From Clostridiales bacterium (GTDB lineage: Bacteria; Bacillota; Clostridia; Oscillospirales; Oscillospiraceae), in assembly GCA_021202515.1 (NCBI GenBank), contig JAJQCW010000015.1, forward strand, positions 1 through 61,500: 61,500 nt of DNA. The letters run 5' to 3'. Below are positions 17,918 through 26,748 of this stretch, one piece after another. The position numbers were made by a program, and so were the translations under genes. Under the pieces are notes generated by a model. It did not search any database, was not told where the DNA came from, and worked only from the letters and a program-made list of their open reading frames with translations. Numbering within the stretch: the stretch's first letter is position 1; every line of letters starts with the position of its first letter.

Positions 17918-19690
17918 ATGAAACTCGCACATCGTTTGTTGTCCCTTGCCCTGGCCCTGGCCATGACAGCCACTCTGCTTCCCGCCTCCCCGGTCCTTGC
18001 GGCAGAGACAAGCTCTGTCGCCGCGGCGGAATCCGCCTCCGTCGGGACCGTCACCGGCTTTGGCACGTTGGAGACCCAGGAGATCGCCCTGGCGGAAAAA
18101 ATCGATCTGGACACCCTGCTCTCGTCTATGCCGTCCACCCTGCCAGTCTATCTGGACGAGGGAGATGAGGTGACGGAGATCCCCGTCACCTGGTACTGCC
18201 TGGACGACTACGAGACCTCCAACGACTACTACTTCCAGTTCAGCCCCAGTTGGGACACCGACGCCTATCCGCTGCTGGACGGGCTGGACGTGGAGCTGGA
18301 CGCGCCCTATATCGCCGTCTATCTGGTGCAGGCCACCGCCATGGCCAGCAGCAGCACCACCACCGTCACCGGCAACAGCAACGAGACCACCATCTTCACC
18401 TACCTGACCGGGACGATGGGGCTGAACACCGCCGCCGCCTGCGGCATCATGGCCAATATGTACGCCGAATCCAGCTTCAAACCCACCGCCAGCTGCACCG
18501 ACAGCAACGGCCTGACCAGCTACGGCCTGTGCCAGTGGAACGGCTCCCGGTACACCAACCTGAAAAATTGGTGCAGCAGCAACGGGTACAGCTACAAGAC
18601 CGTCGCCGGCCAGCTCAACTTCCTGGCCTACGAGCTGAGCACCAGCACCTATAATTACATCCTGAAATACTTACAGGGGGTCAGCAACTCCGCCTCCGGC
18701 GCTTACGACGCGGGGTACTACTGGTGCTATTACTTCGAGCAGCCCGCCAACAAGACAACCCAGAGCAAAACCCGGGGCAACCTGGCCAAGAACACCTACT
18801 GGCCGGTGTACAGCGCCCTCGTCTCCTCCTCCAGCAGCAGTTCTTCCAGCAACAGCTCTTCCTCCGCCTCTGCTCCCGTTCTCTCGGACTACACCACCCC
18901 CGGCACCTCCATGACCTACGGCACCCTCTTCACCCTCAAGGGGACCATCACCGCCTCCTCTACCATCACCAGCGTCACCGCCGGGGTCTACAACAGCAGC
19001 GGGAAGGCCGTCACCAGCGCCTCTGCCACCCCCAACAGCACCACCTTTGACGTGTACGAGCTGGACGAGGATGTGCTGTTCAGCCAGGTGCCGGTGGGGT
19101 CCTACACCTATGTCATCGAAGCCACGGTGGACGGGACCACCTACACTGTTTTGAACTACAGCTTCAAGGTCACCGCCCGGAAGCTCTCCAACGCCACCAT
19201 CTCCTCCATCAACGCCCGTTATACCTACACCGGCAGCAAAATCAAGCCCACCCCCAAGGTGAAATACAGCGGCACCACCCTGATCAAAGGCACTGATTAC
19301 ACCGTCAGCTATTCCAACAACAAGTCGGTGGGCACCGCCACCATTACCATCAAGGGCACAGGCAACTACACTGGTTCGGTGAAAAAGACCTTTAAAATCG
19401 TCCCCAAAAAGGTCTCCAACCTGGCGGTCAAGTCCAGCTCTTCCAAAAAGATCACCGTCACCTGGACGGCGCTGAAATCCGTCCGGGGGTATCAGATCCA
19501 GTACAGCACCAGCTCGGACTTCTCCAACGCCAAGACCGTCACCGTGGTGGGGACCTCCAACAAGAAAAAGGTGATCTCCGGCCTGAAAAGCGGCAAGACC
19601 TATTATGTTCGTATCCGCTCCTACTCCAAGGTCAGCGGTACCAATTATTACTCCTTCTACAGCTCCAAAGTGAAAATCAAGGTGAAGTAA
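17918..19690 (+). CDS. Secreted phage-tail-lysozyme-like protein with Ig-like and FN3 domains
   Basis: 590 aa. A Sec signal peptide (MKLAHRLLSLALALAMTATL, cut near VLAAET) is followed by about 120 acidic residues. A Phage_lysozyme2-like domain then spans roughly residues 155-305 (TIFTYLTGTMGL, MANMYAESSFKP with a candidate catalytic Glu, YGLCQWNGSRY). A Ser-rich linker, a beta domain, a gut-Firmicutes Ig-like repeat (YTGSKIKPTPKVKYSG, KGTGNYTGSVKKTF) and a C-terminal fibronectin III-like domain follow. It probably hydrolyses peptidoglycan at the cell surface. It has its own promoter and terminator, and no sortase or S-layer motif is seen. Confidence 0.82.
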   Translation: MKLAHRLLSLALALAMTATLLPASPVLAAETSSVAAAESASVGTVTGFGTLETQEIALAEKIDLDTLLSSMPSTLPVYLDEGDEVTEIPVTWYCLDDYETSNDYYFQFSPSWDTDAYPLLDGLDVELDAPYIAVYLVQATAMASSSTTTVTGNSNETTIFTYLTGTMGLNTAAACGIMANMYAESSFKPTASCTDSNGLTSYGLCQWNGSRYTNLKNWCSSNGYSYKTVAGQLNFLAYELSTSTYNYILKYLQGVSNSASGAYDAGYYWCYYFEQPANKTTQSKTRGNLAKNTYWPVYSALVSSSSSSSSSNSSSSASAPVLSDYTTPGTSMTYGTLFTLKGTITASSTITSVTAGVYNSSGKAVTSASATPNSTTFDVYELDEDVLFSQVPVGSYTYVIEATVDGTTYTVLNYSFKVTARKLSNATISSINARYTYTGSKIKPTPKVKYSGTTLIKGTDYTVSYSNNKSVGTATITIKGTGNYTGSVKKTFKIVPKKVSNLAVKSSSSKKITVTWTALKSVRGYQIQYSTSSDFSNAKTVTVVGTSNKKKVISGLKSGKTYYVRIRSYSKVSGTNYYSFYSSKVKIKVK

Positions 19691-19707
19691 ATCACCACAC
19701 GATAACA

Positions 19708-19742
19708 AATCCCCTCGAACAGCATCGTTCGAGGGGATTTTT
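19708..19742. terminator. Bidirectional terminator between the lysozyme-like gene and mfd
   Basis: AATCCCCTCGAAC / GTTCGAGGGGATT stem with a six-base loop and T-runs on both strands. It serves both convergent genes. Confidence 0.9.
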
Positions 19743-22700
19743 CAGCACTCGGTATAGATTTCCACCAGCCGCCTGGCCCATTTCAGCGGCTTTTCGCCGG
19801 GTTTCAGCCGCAGGGCCACGTTGGGCCGGTCTCCGGGGGAGACCAGCACCCGCCCTTTCAGCTCCGGCACGGTACACAGCCGGGAGACCCGTTTCAGGTC
19901 GAACTCCCGCAGGCCAAAGTTGATGTTGTTTCCCTTTTGGGCGATGTCGGTGACGCCGCAGTTGGCGGCAGCGCTGCGCAGCAGCGCCACGTTCACCAGG
20001 TTCTCCACCGGTTCGGGCACGTCGCCGTAGCGGTCCACCAGCTCGTCGATCATGTCGGTGGCCTCCCGGTCCTCCCGAATGCGGGCGATGCGGCGGTACA
20101 GGTCCATCCGCTGCTCGGCGGCAGGGACGTACCAGTCGGGGATGTTGGCGGAGAGGGACAGGTCGGCGGTGACTTCCTCGGTGCGGACAGGCTTCTCGCC
20201 CCGCTCCTCCAACACCGCTTCCTCAAGCAGCTTGAGGTACAGGTCATAGCCCACGCTCATCAGGTTGCCGGACTGCTGGGCGCCCAGCAGGTTGCCCGCA
20301 CCGCGGATCTCCAGGTCCCGCATGGCGATTTTATACCCCGCGCCGAACTCCGCGAACTCCCGCACGGCGGACAGCCGCTTGGCGGCCACGTCGCTGAGGA
20401 TTTTCCCGTGGCGATATGTGAGGTAGGCGTAGGCCCGGCGGCTGGAACGCCCCACCCGGCCCCGAATTTGATGGAGCTGGGCCAGGCCCATTTTATCCGC
20501 ATCTTCGATGATGAGGGTGTTCACGTTGGGGATGTCGATGCCGGTCTCGATGATGGTGGTGCAGACCAGCACCTGCACCTCGCCGCGGACCACCTGGTCC
20601 ATCACGTCGGATATTTCCTCCTGGCTCATCCTTCCGTGGGCCACCCCCATGCGGATGTTCTCGTCGTCCAGCATCTCCCGGAGGCGGACAGCGGTCTGGT
20701 TGATGGTCTCCACCCGGTTGTGGAGGTAGTAAACCTGTCCGCCCCGGCCCACCTCCCGGCGGATGGCGTCCAGCACCACCCCCCAGTCGTGCTCCAGCAC
20801 GTAGGTCTGCACCGGCTGACGGTCCTGGGGCGGCTCCTCCAGGGTGGACATATCCCGGATGCCGGAGAGAGCCATGTTCAGCGTCCGGGGGATGGGGGTG
20901 GCGGAGAGGGTCAGCACATCCACCTGCTGGAACCGCTCTTTCAGTTTCTCCTTCTGTCCCACGCCGAAGCGTTGTTCCTCGTCCACCACCAACAGGCCCA
21001 GGTTTTTGAACTGCAAGCCCTTGGCCAGCAGCCGGTGGGTGCCGATGAGCACGTCGATGAGGCCGTTTGCCGCGTCCCGGAGGATGTCTTTGGCGGCCTT
21101 GCCGGTCTGGAACCGGGTGATGAGGGCGATGCGCACCGGGAAGCCCTCAAACCGCCGCAGGGCGGTCTGATAGTGCTGGTTGGCCAGCACTGTGGTGGGC
21201 ACCAGAATGGCCGCCTGCTTGCCCTCCAGCACGCATTTCATCACCGCCCGGAGCGCCACCTCGGTCTTGCCATAGCCCACGTCGCCGCAGAGCAGCCGAT
21301 CCATGGGGATGGGCTTTTCCATATCCGCCTTGACCTCGGCCACGCAGCGCAGTTGGTCCTCGGTCTCCTGGTATTCGAACTTGTCCTCAAACTCCTGCTG
21401 CCAGGGGTCGTCCGCGTGGAAGGCGTAGCCCGGCTGCCGCTGGCGGGCGGCGTAGAGTTGAATGAGGTCTTTCGCCAGGTCCTGGGTGGCTTTTTTCGCC
21501 TTGGACTTGGCACGGGTCCAGTCGGTCCCGCCCAGCTTGGAGAGGCGCACGGTGGGCTTGCCGTCCTCTCCCTCACCGCCGCCGATATACTTGCTGACCA
21601 TATCCAACTGGGTGGCGGGGACGTAGAGGCTGTCGCCTCCGGCGTAGGAGAGCTTGACGTAGTCCTTCTCCACCCCGTCCACCTTCATCTTGGTCATCTC
21701 CACAAAGCGGGCGATGCCGTGCTTTTCGTGGACCACCAGGTCGCCGGGGACCAGGTCGGTGAAGGATTGCAGCTTTTGCCGGTTGGTGGCGGTTTTAGAG
21801 GACTTTCCTCGCCGCTTCTGGGCGGGGGCTGCGGTCCCCTCGGTGATAAGGGCGAAGCCGGGGTACTCAAACCCGGAGGACACCCCGCCCACCGACAGCA
21901 CCGTCTGGCCCGGCTGGGGCAATTGCTTCAAATCCAGATCCAGTTGTACCTTTACGTCCCGCTCCCGCAGCAGATCGGAGAGGTTTTTCGCCTGGCCCCG
22001 GCTTTGGCACAGCACCACACAGGCGTATTTGCGGTGCTGGTAGTGCTCCAGGTCGGAGACGGCGGTCTCCAGGCTGGAACCGAAGCTGGGGAGCTGCTTG
22101 CAGTTCAGGGTCAGCAGCACACGGGCGTCGTAGGGCCGCACAGAGGTCTGGAAGGAGTCCAAATAGACACAGGGGAACTCCCGGCCCAGGCGCCGCCCCA
22201 TCTCCTCCACCGTGGCCGTGTAGCGCGCCTGAGACGCCCACAGCACGCCGGAGGAGGACAGCGCGTCCATGTCCTCGGTGAGCCGCCAGAGGTAGTGGTT
22301 GGCGGCCTCCACGCACCGGCTGCTCTCTGCCCAGAGGACGCAAGCATCGGCAGGAATGTAGTCGCAACCACAGGCGAAGTCCGGGTAAATCAGGTCCATG
22401 TACCGGTCAGACGCCGGGAACGCGGTGCCGTCCGCCAGGCGGCGGCTGTCCTCCTCCAGGGTGTTCAGCAGGGTAGCGTAGTCTGTGGCGTCGCTGCGCT
22501 TTTTAGCCTTAGACGCCTTCTCCACCTGGAGCTTCCGCCGCTCGATGTCCTCCACCAGCCCCAACACGCCACCTGGGGCCAACTGGGGCAGCGTCTCCGC
22601 CGCAGGCAGCAGCTCCGCCCGCTCCAGGCGCTCAGTTCGCCGCTGGGTCAGCGGGTCGAAGGAATAGACGGTGTCCACCTCATTGTCCCAGAACTCCACC

Positions 22701-23272
22701 CGGACGGGGGCCTCTGCCGCAGGGGAGAACACGTCCAGAATGTCTCCCCGGAGGGCGAACTGTCCCGGCCCCTCCACCTGCATACAGCGGGTGTACCCTC
22801 CAGCGGCCAGCCGCCGGGTCAGGTAGTCTGTCTCATAAATCTCGCCGGGCCGCAGGGTCAGCGCCGCCTTTTCCAGCACAGCAGGGGGCATGGTCCGCTG
22901 GAACAGGCCCTCTACTGTGGCCACCAGCAGCGGTACCCGCCCGGTTTGCAATCCCCGCAGCAGCCGCAGCCGCTGGTGCTCCCACTGACGGGAGACGGTG
23001 GCGTTGTGAAACACGAACTCCCGCCCCATCAGCAGCTCCACCGGCTCCCCGGTGAAAAATTCAAGGTCGCTTTGCAGCCGTTTGCCCTCCTGCTCGTCCG
23101 GGCAGAGCAGCACAATAGGCCGCCCCGTGTCCTCCCGCAGGGCGGCGGCCAGGTGCGACCGGTGGACCGTGGTCAGACCAGCCACAGCCACAGGGCTGCG
23201 GCCCGCGTCCAACTGAGCGGTCAGCTCCCGGAACTCCGGGAGGGATTGCAATACAGTTGTCAATGGTTTCAT
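19742..23272 (-). CDS. mfd: Transcription-repair coupling factor Mfd
   Basis: A 1176 aa DNA translocase that removes stalled RNA polymerase and recruits UvrA. The start at 23272 (MKPLTTVLQSLPEF) has GAGG six bases upstream. Order: UvrB-like N-terminal domains; the RNAP-interaction domain with PGDLVVHEKHGIARF; a RecG-like helicase with LLCGDVGYGKTEVALRA (about 659-675), DEEQ (about 762-765), LTLSATPIPRTL and QIRGRVGRS; and a C-terminal TRCF domain. It is the last gene of the glmU-like/prs/pth/mfd series, in Bacillus order. Confidence 0.96.
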   Translation of the reverse strand: MKPLTTVLQSLPEFRELTAQLDAGRSPVAVAGLTTVHRSHLAAALREDTGRPIVLLCPDEQEGKRLQSDLEFFTGEPVELLMGREFVFHNATVSRQWEHQRLRLLRGLQTGRVPLLVATVEGLFQRTMPPAVLEKAALTLRPGEIYETDYLTRRLAAGGYTRCMQVEGPGQFALRGDILDVFSPAAEAPVRVEFWDNEVDTVYSFDPLTQRRTERLERAELLPAAETLPQLAPGGVLGLVEDIERRKLQVEKASKAKKRSDATDYATLLNTLEEDSRRLADGTAFPASDRYMDLIYPDFACGCDYIPADACVLWAESSRCVEAANHYLWRLTEDMDALSSSGVLWASQARYTATVEEMGRRLGREFPCVYLDSFQTSVRPYDARVLLTLNCKQLPSFGSSLETAVSDLEHYQHRKYACVVLCQSRGQAKNLSDLLRERDVKVQLDLDLKQLPQPGQTVLSVGGVSSGFEYPGFALITEGTAAPAQKRRGKSSKTATNRQKLQSFTDLVPGDLVVHEKHGIARFVEMTKMKVDGVEKDYVKLSYAGGDSLYVPATQLDMVSKYIGGGEGEDGKPTVRLSKLGGTDWTRAKSKAKKATQDLAKDLIQLYAARQRQPGYAFHADDPWQQEFEDKFEYQETEDQLRCVAEVKADMEKPIPMDRLLCGDVGYGKTEVALRAVMKCVLEGKQAAILVPTTVLANQHYQTALRRFEGFPVRIALITRFQTGKAAKDILRDAANGLIDVLIGTHRLLAKGLQFKNLGLLVVDEEQRFGVGQKEKLKERFQQVDVLTLSATPIPRTLNMALSGIRDMSTLEEPPQDRQPVQTYVLEHDWGVVLDAIRREVGRGGQVYYLHNRVETINQTAVRLREMLDDENIRMGVAHGRMSQEEISDVMDQVVRGEVQVLVCTTIIETGIDIPNVNTLIIEDADKMGLAQLHQIRGRVGRSSRRAYAYLTYRHGKILSDVAAKRLSAVREFAEFGAGYKIAMRDLEIRGAGNLLGAQQSGNLMSVGYDLYLKLLEEAVLEERGEKPVRTEEVTADLSLSANIPDWYVPAAEQRMDLYRRIARIREDREATDMIDELVDRYGDVPEPVENLVNVALLRSAAANCGVTDIAQKGNNINFGLREFDLKRVSRLCTVPELKGRVLVSPGDRPNVALRLKPGEKPLKWARRLVEIYTEC

Positions 23273-23399
23273 GGCGGACCTCGAAATCATAAAAAAGTGG
23301 TGGTTTTTTGTCGTTTTAGGGAGGACGCGGCCCCGTGAACAGGACCGTTTGCGCGGAATCGTTTTTATTGGTTATCTCCCTTACTCAGCCCCGTACCAG

Positions 23400-23538
23400 A
23401 AACCCCTCCGCCACCGCCTAAAGGCGGCGGCCCTCCTCCCCTTTGCGACTCGCATGGCCTAAAGGCCATAGCTCCCTGCATTTGCGCTAAAGAGGAATTG
23501 GCCATTCGGCCAGCGCTTCACAGGGGAGGCAAGAGGGA
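23400..23538. repeat. Modular hairpin repeat, long copy
   Basis: GAAACCCCTCCGCC..GGCGGCGG opens it and CAGGGGAGGCAAGAGGG closes it. Inside are GCATGGCCTAAAGGCCATAGC and GAATTGGCCATTCGGCCAGCG palindromes. It is nearly identical in its inner part to 57060-57254. It lies in the 418-base gap between the mfd start and the pth stop, where no gene is seen. Confidence 0.75.
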
Positions 23539-23690
23539 TAGTGCTTATTATCTGGTATTGGTTTTATGCGATAAAAGTTGGATTTTCAGTAGAGCCGCCC
23601 TCTTTTCTAGCCACTAACCATCTGTTCAACGCCATCAAGCTAAAAGCTAACAGCTTACCAACGCGCCTGATTGAAAGGGACAACCATATT

Positions 23691-24287
23691 TTACTTGCTG
23701 TACCGGTTCTGGGCCTTCTCAAACCCCTGCTCCAGCACCATTTCCACCGCCTCCGCCGCGCGCTGGGCGGCGGCGTCCATCAGCTTGGCGTCCTCCGGGG
23801 AGAACTTGCCCAGCACCCAGGCGGCCAGGTCATAGTCCGGGTGAGGCTTCTGTCCCACGCCCATCTTGATGCGGGGGAACTGATCCGTCCCCAATTCCTC
23901 TATGATGGATTTCAGGCCGTTATGCCCCCCGGCGCTGCCTTTTTTCCGCAGACGGAGGGTCCCGGTGGGGAGGGACACGTCGTCGCAGACCACCAGAATG
24001 TGGTCCGGCTCGATTTTATAGAAATGGGCGGCCTCCTCCACGGCCTCGCCGGAGAGGTTCATATAGGTCTGGGGCTTCATGGCCAGGATGCGCACCCCGC
24101 CGCAGGAAAAGTCTCCCACCAGGGCGCGGAACTTAGAGCGGTTGATACGCTGGCCGGTCTTTTGTTCCAGGGCGGACGCCGCCCGGAACCCGGCATTGTG
24201 CCGGGTGTTGTCATACTTGGGGCCAGGGTTGCCCAGGAACACCACCAGCCACTCCACCGGCCCCTGCCGGTTTTTGAAAAGAAACAT
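23691..24287 (-). CDS. pth: Peptidyl-tRNA hydrolase
   Basis: Recycles tRNA from drop-off peptidyl-tRNA. 198 aa, normal length. WLVVFLGNPGPKYDNTRHNAGF carries the catalytic His30. KPQTYMNLSG, VVCDDVSLPTG and RKKGSAGGHNGLKSI are the family signatures. The first ten residues are extra compared with typical Pth, so translation could also begin slightly downstream. The order prs-pth-mfd agrees with the Bacillus prs-pth(spoVC)-mfd region. Confidence 0.95.
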   Translation of the reverse strand: MFLFKNRQGPVEWLVVFLGNPGPKYDNTRHNAGFRAASALEQKTGQRINRSKFRALVGDFSCGGVRILAMKPQTYMNLSGEAVEEAAHFYKIEPDHILVVCDDVSLPTGTLRLRKKGSAGGHNGLKSIIEELGTDQFPRIKMGVGQKPHPDYDLAAWVLGKFSPEDAKLMDAAAQRAAEAVEMVLEQGFEKAQNRYSK

Positions 24288-24369
24288 CGTCTGCCTCCTG
24301 CCCGAAACGGGCGGTCAAAAGGGATGAAAAACAACTCAGGAAGGGAAAGAAACGCGCAAACGCCCCAAA

Positions 24370-24394
24370 GGGGTCATCGGCGGGCGATGACCCC
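24370..24394. other. Strong hairpin between prs and pth
   Basis: GGGGTCATCG and CGATGACCCC form a perfect 10-bp stem with a five-base loop. No T-run on either side; possibly an RNA-processing or stabilising element in the prs-pth transcript. Confidence 0.5.
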
Positions 24395-24439
24395 TGAAGG
24401 CGCTTAGAAAGACGCAAAAGGATGATTGCAGGTAAAATT

Positions 24440-25414
24440 TTAGCTGTAAATAGCGTTCATGGAGGCGTCGTTAAACATCCGGGAGATAACCTCCGCGAAC
24501 ATGGGCGCTACGGTCAGGTAGTGGATCTTGCTGCTCAGCTCCTTGGGAGCGGGGATGGTATCCAGCAGCACCAGCTCGTCCAGGAAGGAGTTGTCGATCC
24601 GTTCCATGGCCGGGCCGGAGAGGACGCCGTGGCTGGCGCAGGCGGTGACGCTCTTGGCCCCACCGATGGTCATCAGCGCCTTGGCCGCGCCGCAGAGGGA
24701 ACCGGCCGTGTCTACCATGTCGTCCAGCAGAATGACGTTCTTGTCCTTCACGTCGCCGATGATGTTCATGACCTCGGAGGAGTTGGCCTTCTGGCGGCGC
24801 TTGTCCACGATGGCCATGGGCATGTTCATCTGCTGGGCGAAGTTCCGCACACGGGCCACGGAGCCAACGTCGGGGGAGACCACCATGGTGTTGTCATAGC
24901 TGTCCGCGAACTTCTTTTTGAAGTACTCCACAAACAGGGTGCCACCCTGGAGGTTGTCCATGGGGATGTCGAAGAAGCCCTGGATCTGGAGACAGTGGAT
25001 GTCCATAGTCAGCACGTGGTCCGCGCCCGCTTTGGTCAGCAGGTCGGACACCAGCCGGGCGGAGATGGGGTCTCTGGGCTTGGTCTTGCGGTCCTGCCGG
25101 GCATAGCCAAAATAGGGGAGGACGGCGGTGATGCGCCCGGCGGAGGCCCGTTTCAGCGCGTCCAGCATGATGAGCATTTCCATCAGGTAGTCGTTGACGC
25201 TGCGGTACTCTTTCTGCCCCGGCTTGCCGGTGGCGCAGGTGGACTGGACGACGTACACATCGCTGCCCCGGACGGTCTCGTAGATGGAGGCGAAGCTCTC
25301 CCCGTCGGAGAACGCGCCGCACTCGGAGTTGCCCATGGGGACGCCGATTTTTTTGCAGATGGCCCTGGTCAGGGCGGGGTTGGAGCTGCCGCTGAAAATC
25401 TTGAGGTCTTTCAT
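24440..25414 (-). CDS. prs: Ribose-phosphate pyrophosphokinase (PRPP synthetase)
   Basis: Makes PRPP from ribose 5-phosphate and ATP for purine, pyrimidine, histidine and tryptophan synthesis. 324 aa, class I type. KIFSGSSNPALTRAI opens it. VYVVQSTC, YFGYARQDRK (catalytic loop region), VLTMDIHCLQIQGFF, VVSPDVGSVARVRNFA and the PRPP-binding DDMVDTAGS follow. It sits downstream of the GlmU-like gene and upstream of pth. Confidence 0.95.
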   Translation of the reverse strand: MKDLKIFSGSSNPALTRAICKKIGVPMGNSECGAFSDGESFASIYETVRGSDVYVVQSTCATGKPGQKEYRSVNDYLMEMLIMLDALKRASAGRITAVLPYFGYARQDRKTKPRDPISARLVSDLLTKAGADHVLTMDIHCLQIQGFFDIPMDNLQGGTLFVEYFKKKFADSYDNTMVVSPDVGSVARVRNFAQQMNMPMAIVDKRRQKANSSEVMNIIGDVKDKNVILLDDMVDTAGSLCGAAKALMTIGGAKSVTACASHGVLSGPAMERIDNSFLDELVLLDTIPAPKELSSKIHYLTVAPMFAEVISRMFNDASMNAIYS

Positions 25415-25583
25415 AACAAAATCATTCCTCTCCTGGATTCAAGTCTCTTTTTTCAGGAATTTGCGAATGAATGAGAGACATAAGGGCGGGTGTGGCCCGC
25501 GATGCGGATGGGTGACAGATACAGCACGGTTTTGAATATGGTTTTCTTGTTTCGTTCTTTTTATCAATGATTCCAGCCGGAAT

Positions 25584-26387
25584 TTATTCTTTTACCACCT
25601 GGAACGGACCGACCCGCGTCCCGTCGGGCAGACGGACGCCGGAGACCTGGGATGCGTTGACCACGCAGCCGCTGCCCAGTTCGCAGTCGGTGAGCATACT
25701 GTTGGGGCCAAGGACGCAGCCCTCTCCGGTTTTCACCCGCCCCATGAGGATGGTGTTGGGCATGATGACGCTGCCAGGCGCGACCTGAGCGCCCGCCTCC
25801 ACATAGGTGGTGTTGGGGTCGATGAAGTCCACACCCTCCGCCAGCAGGCGATACAGATTGTCCGCCAGCCCCAGTTCTCTGGCCTGGAACAGCTCTTTCG
25901 GGCCGGTCAGGGGCAACAGTTGAACCTCCGGGTCGTTCAGAGGGGAGTAGTAGTCGCCGTAATTCAGGGCGTCCACGCCGCCTTCCGCCAGGTCAGCGGC
26001 CTCCACCCGGTAAACGCCCATCACGTCCCCGGCGGGGGTGAGAAATTCCTCCTCCACCAGCTCCTGACAGGCGGAGCAGGACAGCCACACCGGCTGGGTG
26101 ATGGTGATGACCTTGCCCCCGCACCCGGCGGCAAATCCTTTCAGCTTTTCGTCCAGGGATGGGTCGGCACTGGAGACCACCTCTGTCCCGGCGGGGAAAC
26201 ACCCGGCGGTGGGGGCGGTCAGGTCGTCCTCCGCAACGACAAAAAACCGTTCCACACCCTGCCGCTCCAGGCCCATGGCAAGCCAACTGGCAGCGGGAGA
26301 AAACAGAATCTTCTGCAACAGGAACGGTTCACAAGAGGACTGGGCTGCCTCCCTCAGCACAAAAATCACCGCACTGGAAGCTGTCAT
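25584..26387 (-). CDS. Truncated, degenerate GlmU-like protein (left-handed beta-helix)
   Basis: 267 aa; start MTASSAVIFVLREAAQSS at 26387 with GGGAGAA upstream. It lies in the glmU place of a glmU-prs-pth-mfd order. The N-terminal 150 residues align in layout with the GlmU uridyltransferase, but the nucleotide-binding LAAGxGTRM..K signature is missing (IFVLREAAQSSCEPF instead). The C-terminus has hexapeptide turns (FIDPNTTYVEAGAQVAPGSV, MPNTILMGRV, GPNSMLTDCELGSGCV) but only about five or six coils, and the acetyltransferase end is lost. True GlmU is about 450 aa. It is probably not a UDP-GlcNAc pyrophosphorylase; it may be regulatory or a different transferase. Confidence 0.72.
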   Translation of the reverse strand: MTASSAVIFVLREAAQSSCEPFLLQKILFSPAASWLAMGLERQGVERFFVVAEDDLTAPTAGCFPAGTEVVSSADPSLDEKLKGFAAGCGGKVITITQPVWLSCSACQELVEEEFLTPAGDVMGVYRVEAADLAEGGVDALNYGDYYSPLNDPEVQLLPLTGPKELFQARELGLADNLYRLLAEGVDFIDPNTTYVEAGAQVAPGSVIMPNTILMGRVKTGEGCVLGPNSMLTDCELGSGCVVNASQVSGVRLPDGTRVGPFQVVKE

Positions 26388-26484
26388 AGCCCATTCTCCC
26401 CTTTCATCTTCGTGTGGGTTTTCGATGCGCCGCCTCGTTGCGGCTCCGCGGGGGTACGCGCAAGCGGTTCCCCCAGCGTCCCCT

Positions 26485-26513
26485 ATTATAGCAAATGAAA
26501 TGGGATTTTGCAC
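26485..26513 (-). promoter_or_regulatory. Promoter of the GlmU-like/prs series
   Basis: On the minus strand GTGCAA (26513-26508), 17-base spacer, TATAAT (26490-26485). The -10 is perfect; the -35 is weak. Confidence 0.55.
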
Positions 26514-26658
26514 ACGAAAATACACATTTTTTTAATGAAATGAAGCAATTTGTCGTTTTTACCGTTTTATCCCCTTTTACTCCGCCGTTTTCGGTGTTTT
26601 TGCCAGTTTCCGCGAAAAGAAACCAGGGGTAAAGTTTTCGAAAAATGGCCCGGGAGCA

Positions 26659-26688
26659 TTGCCTGTATTTGACCGGTTGTGGTATACT
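26659..26688 (+). promoter_or_regulatory. Promoter of the DUF2156-GNAT pair
   Basis: TTGCCT (26659-26664), 18-base spacer, TATACT (26683-26688), about 60 bases before the start codon. The TTGACC at 26669 is too close to the -10 to be used with it. Confidence 0.5.
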
Positions 26689-26748
26689 GCTAGCGGCCCT
26701 TTCCCAAATCAACACTTCGGAAGGGGACTGCGTAGAAACGAGGTAATT

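Noticed and set aside
19937-23338. 1133-codon plus-strand ORF opposite mfd
   Set aside because: Antisense shadow of mfd, typical for high GC; no family features, and the minus-strand protein is unmistakable.
26669-26688. TTGACC as -35 for TATACT
   Set aside because: Spacing is only eight bases; the TTGCCT at 26659 is better placed.
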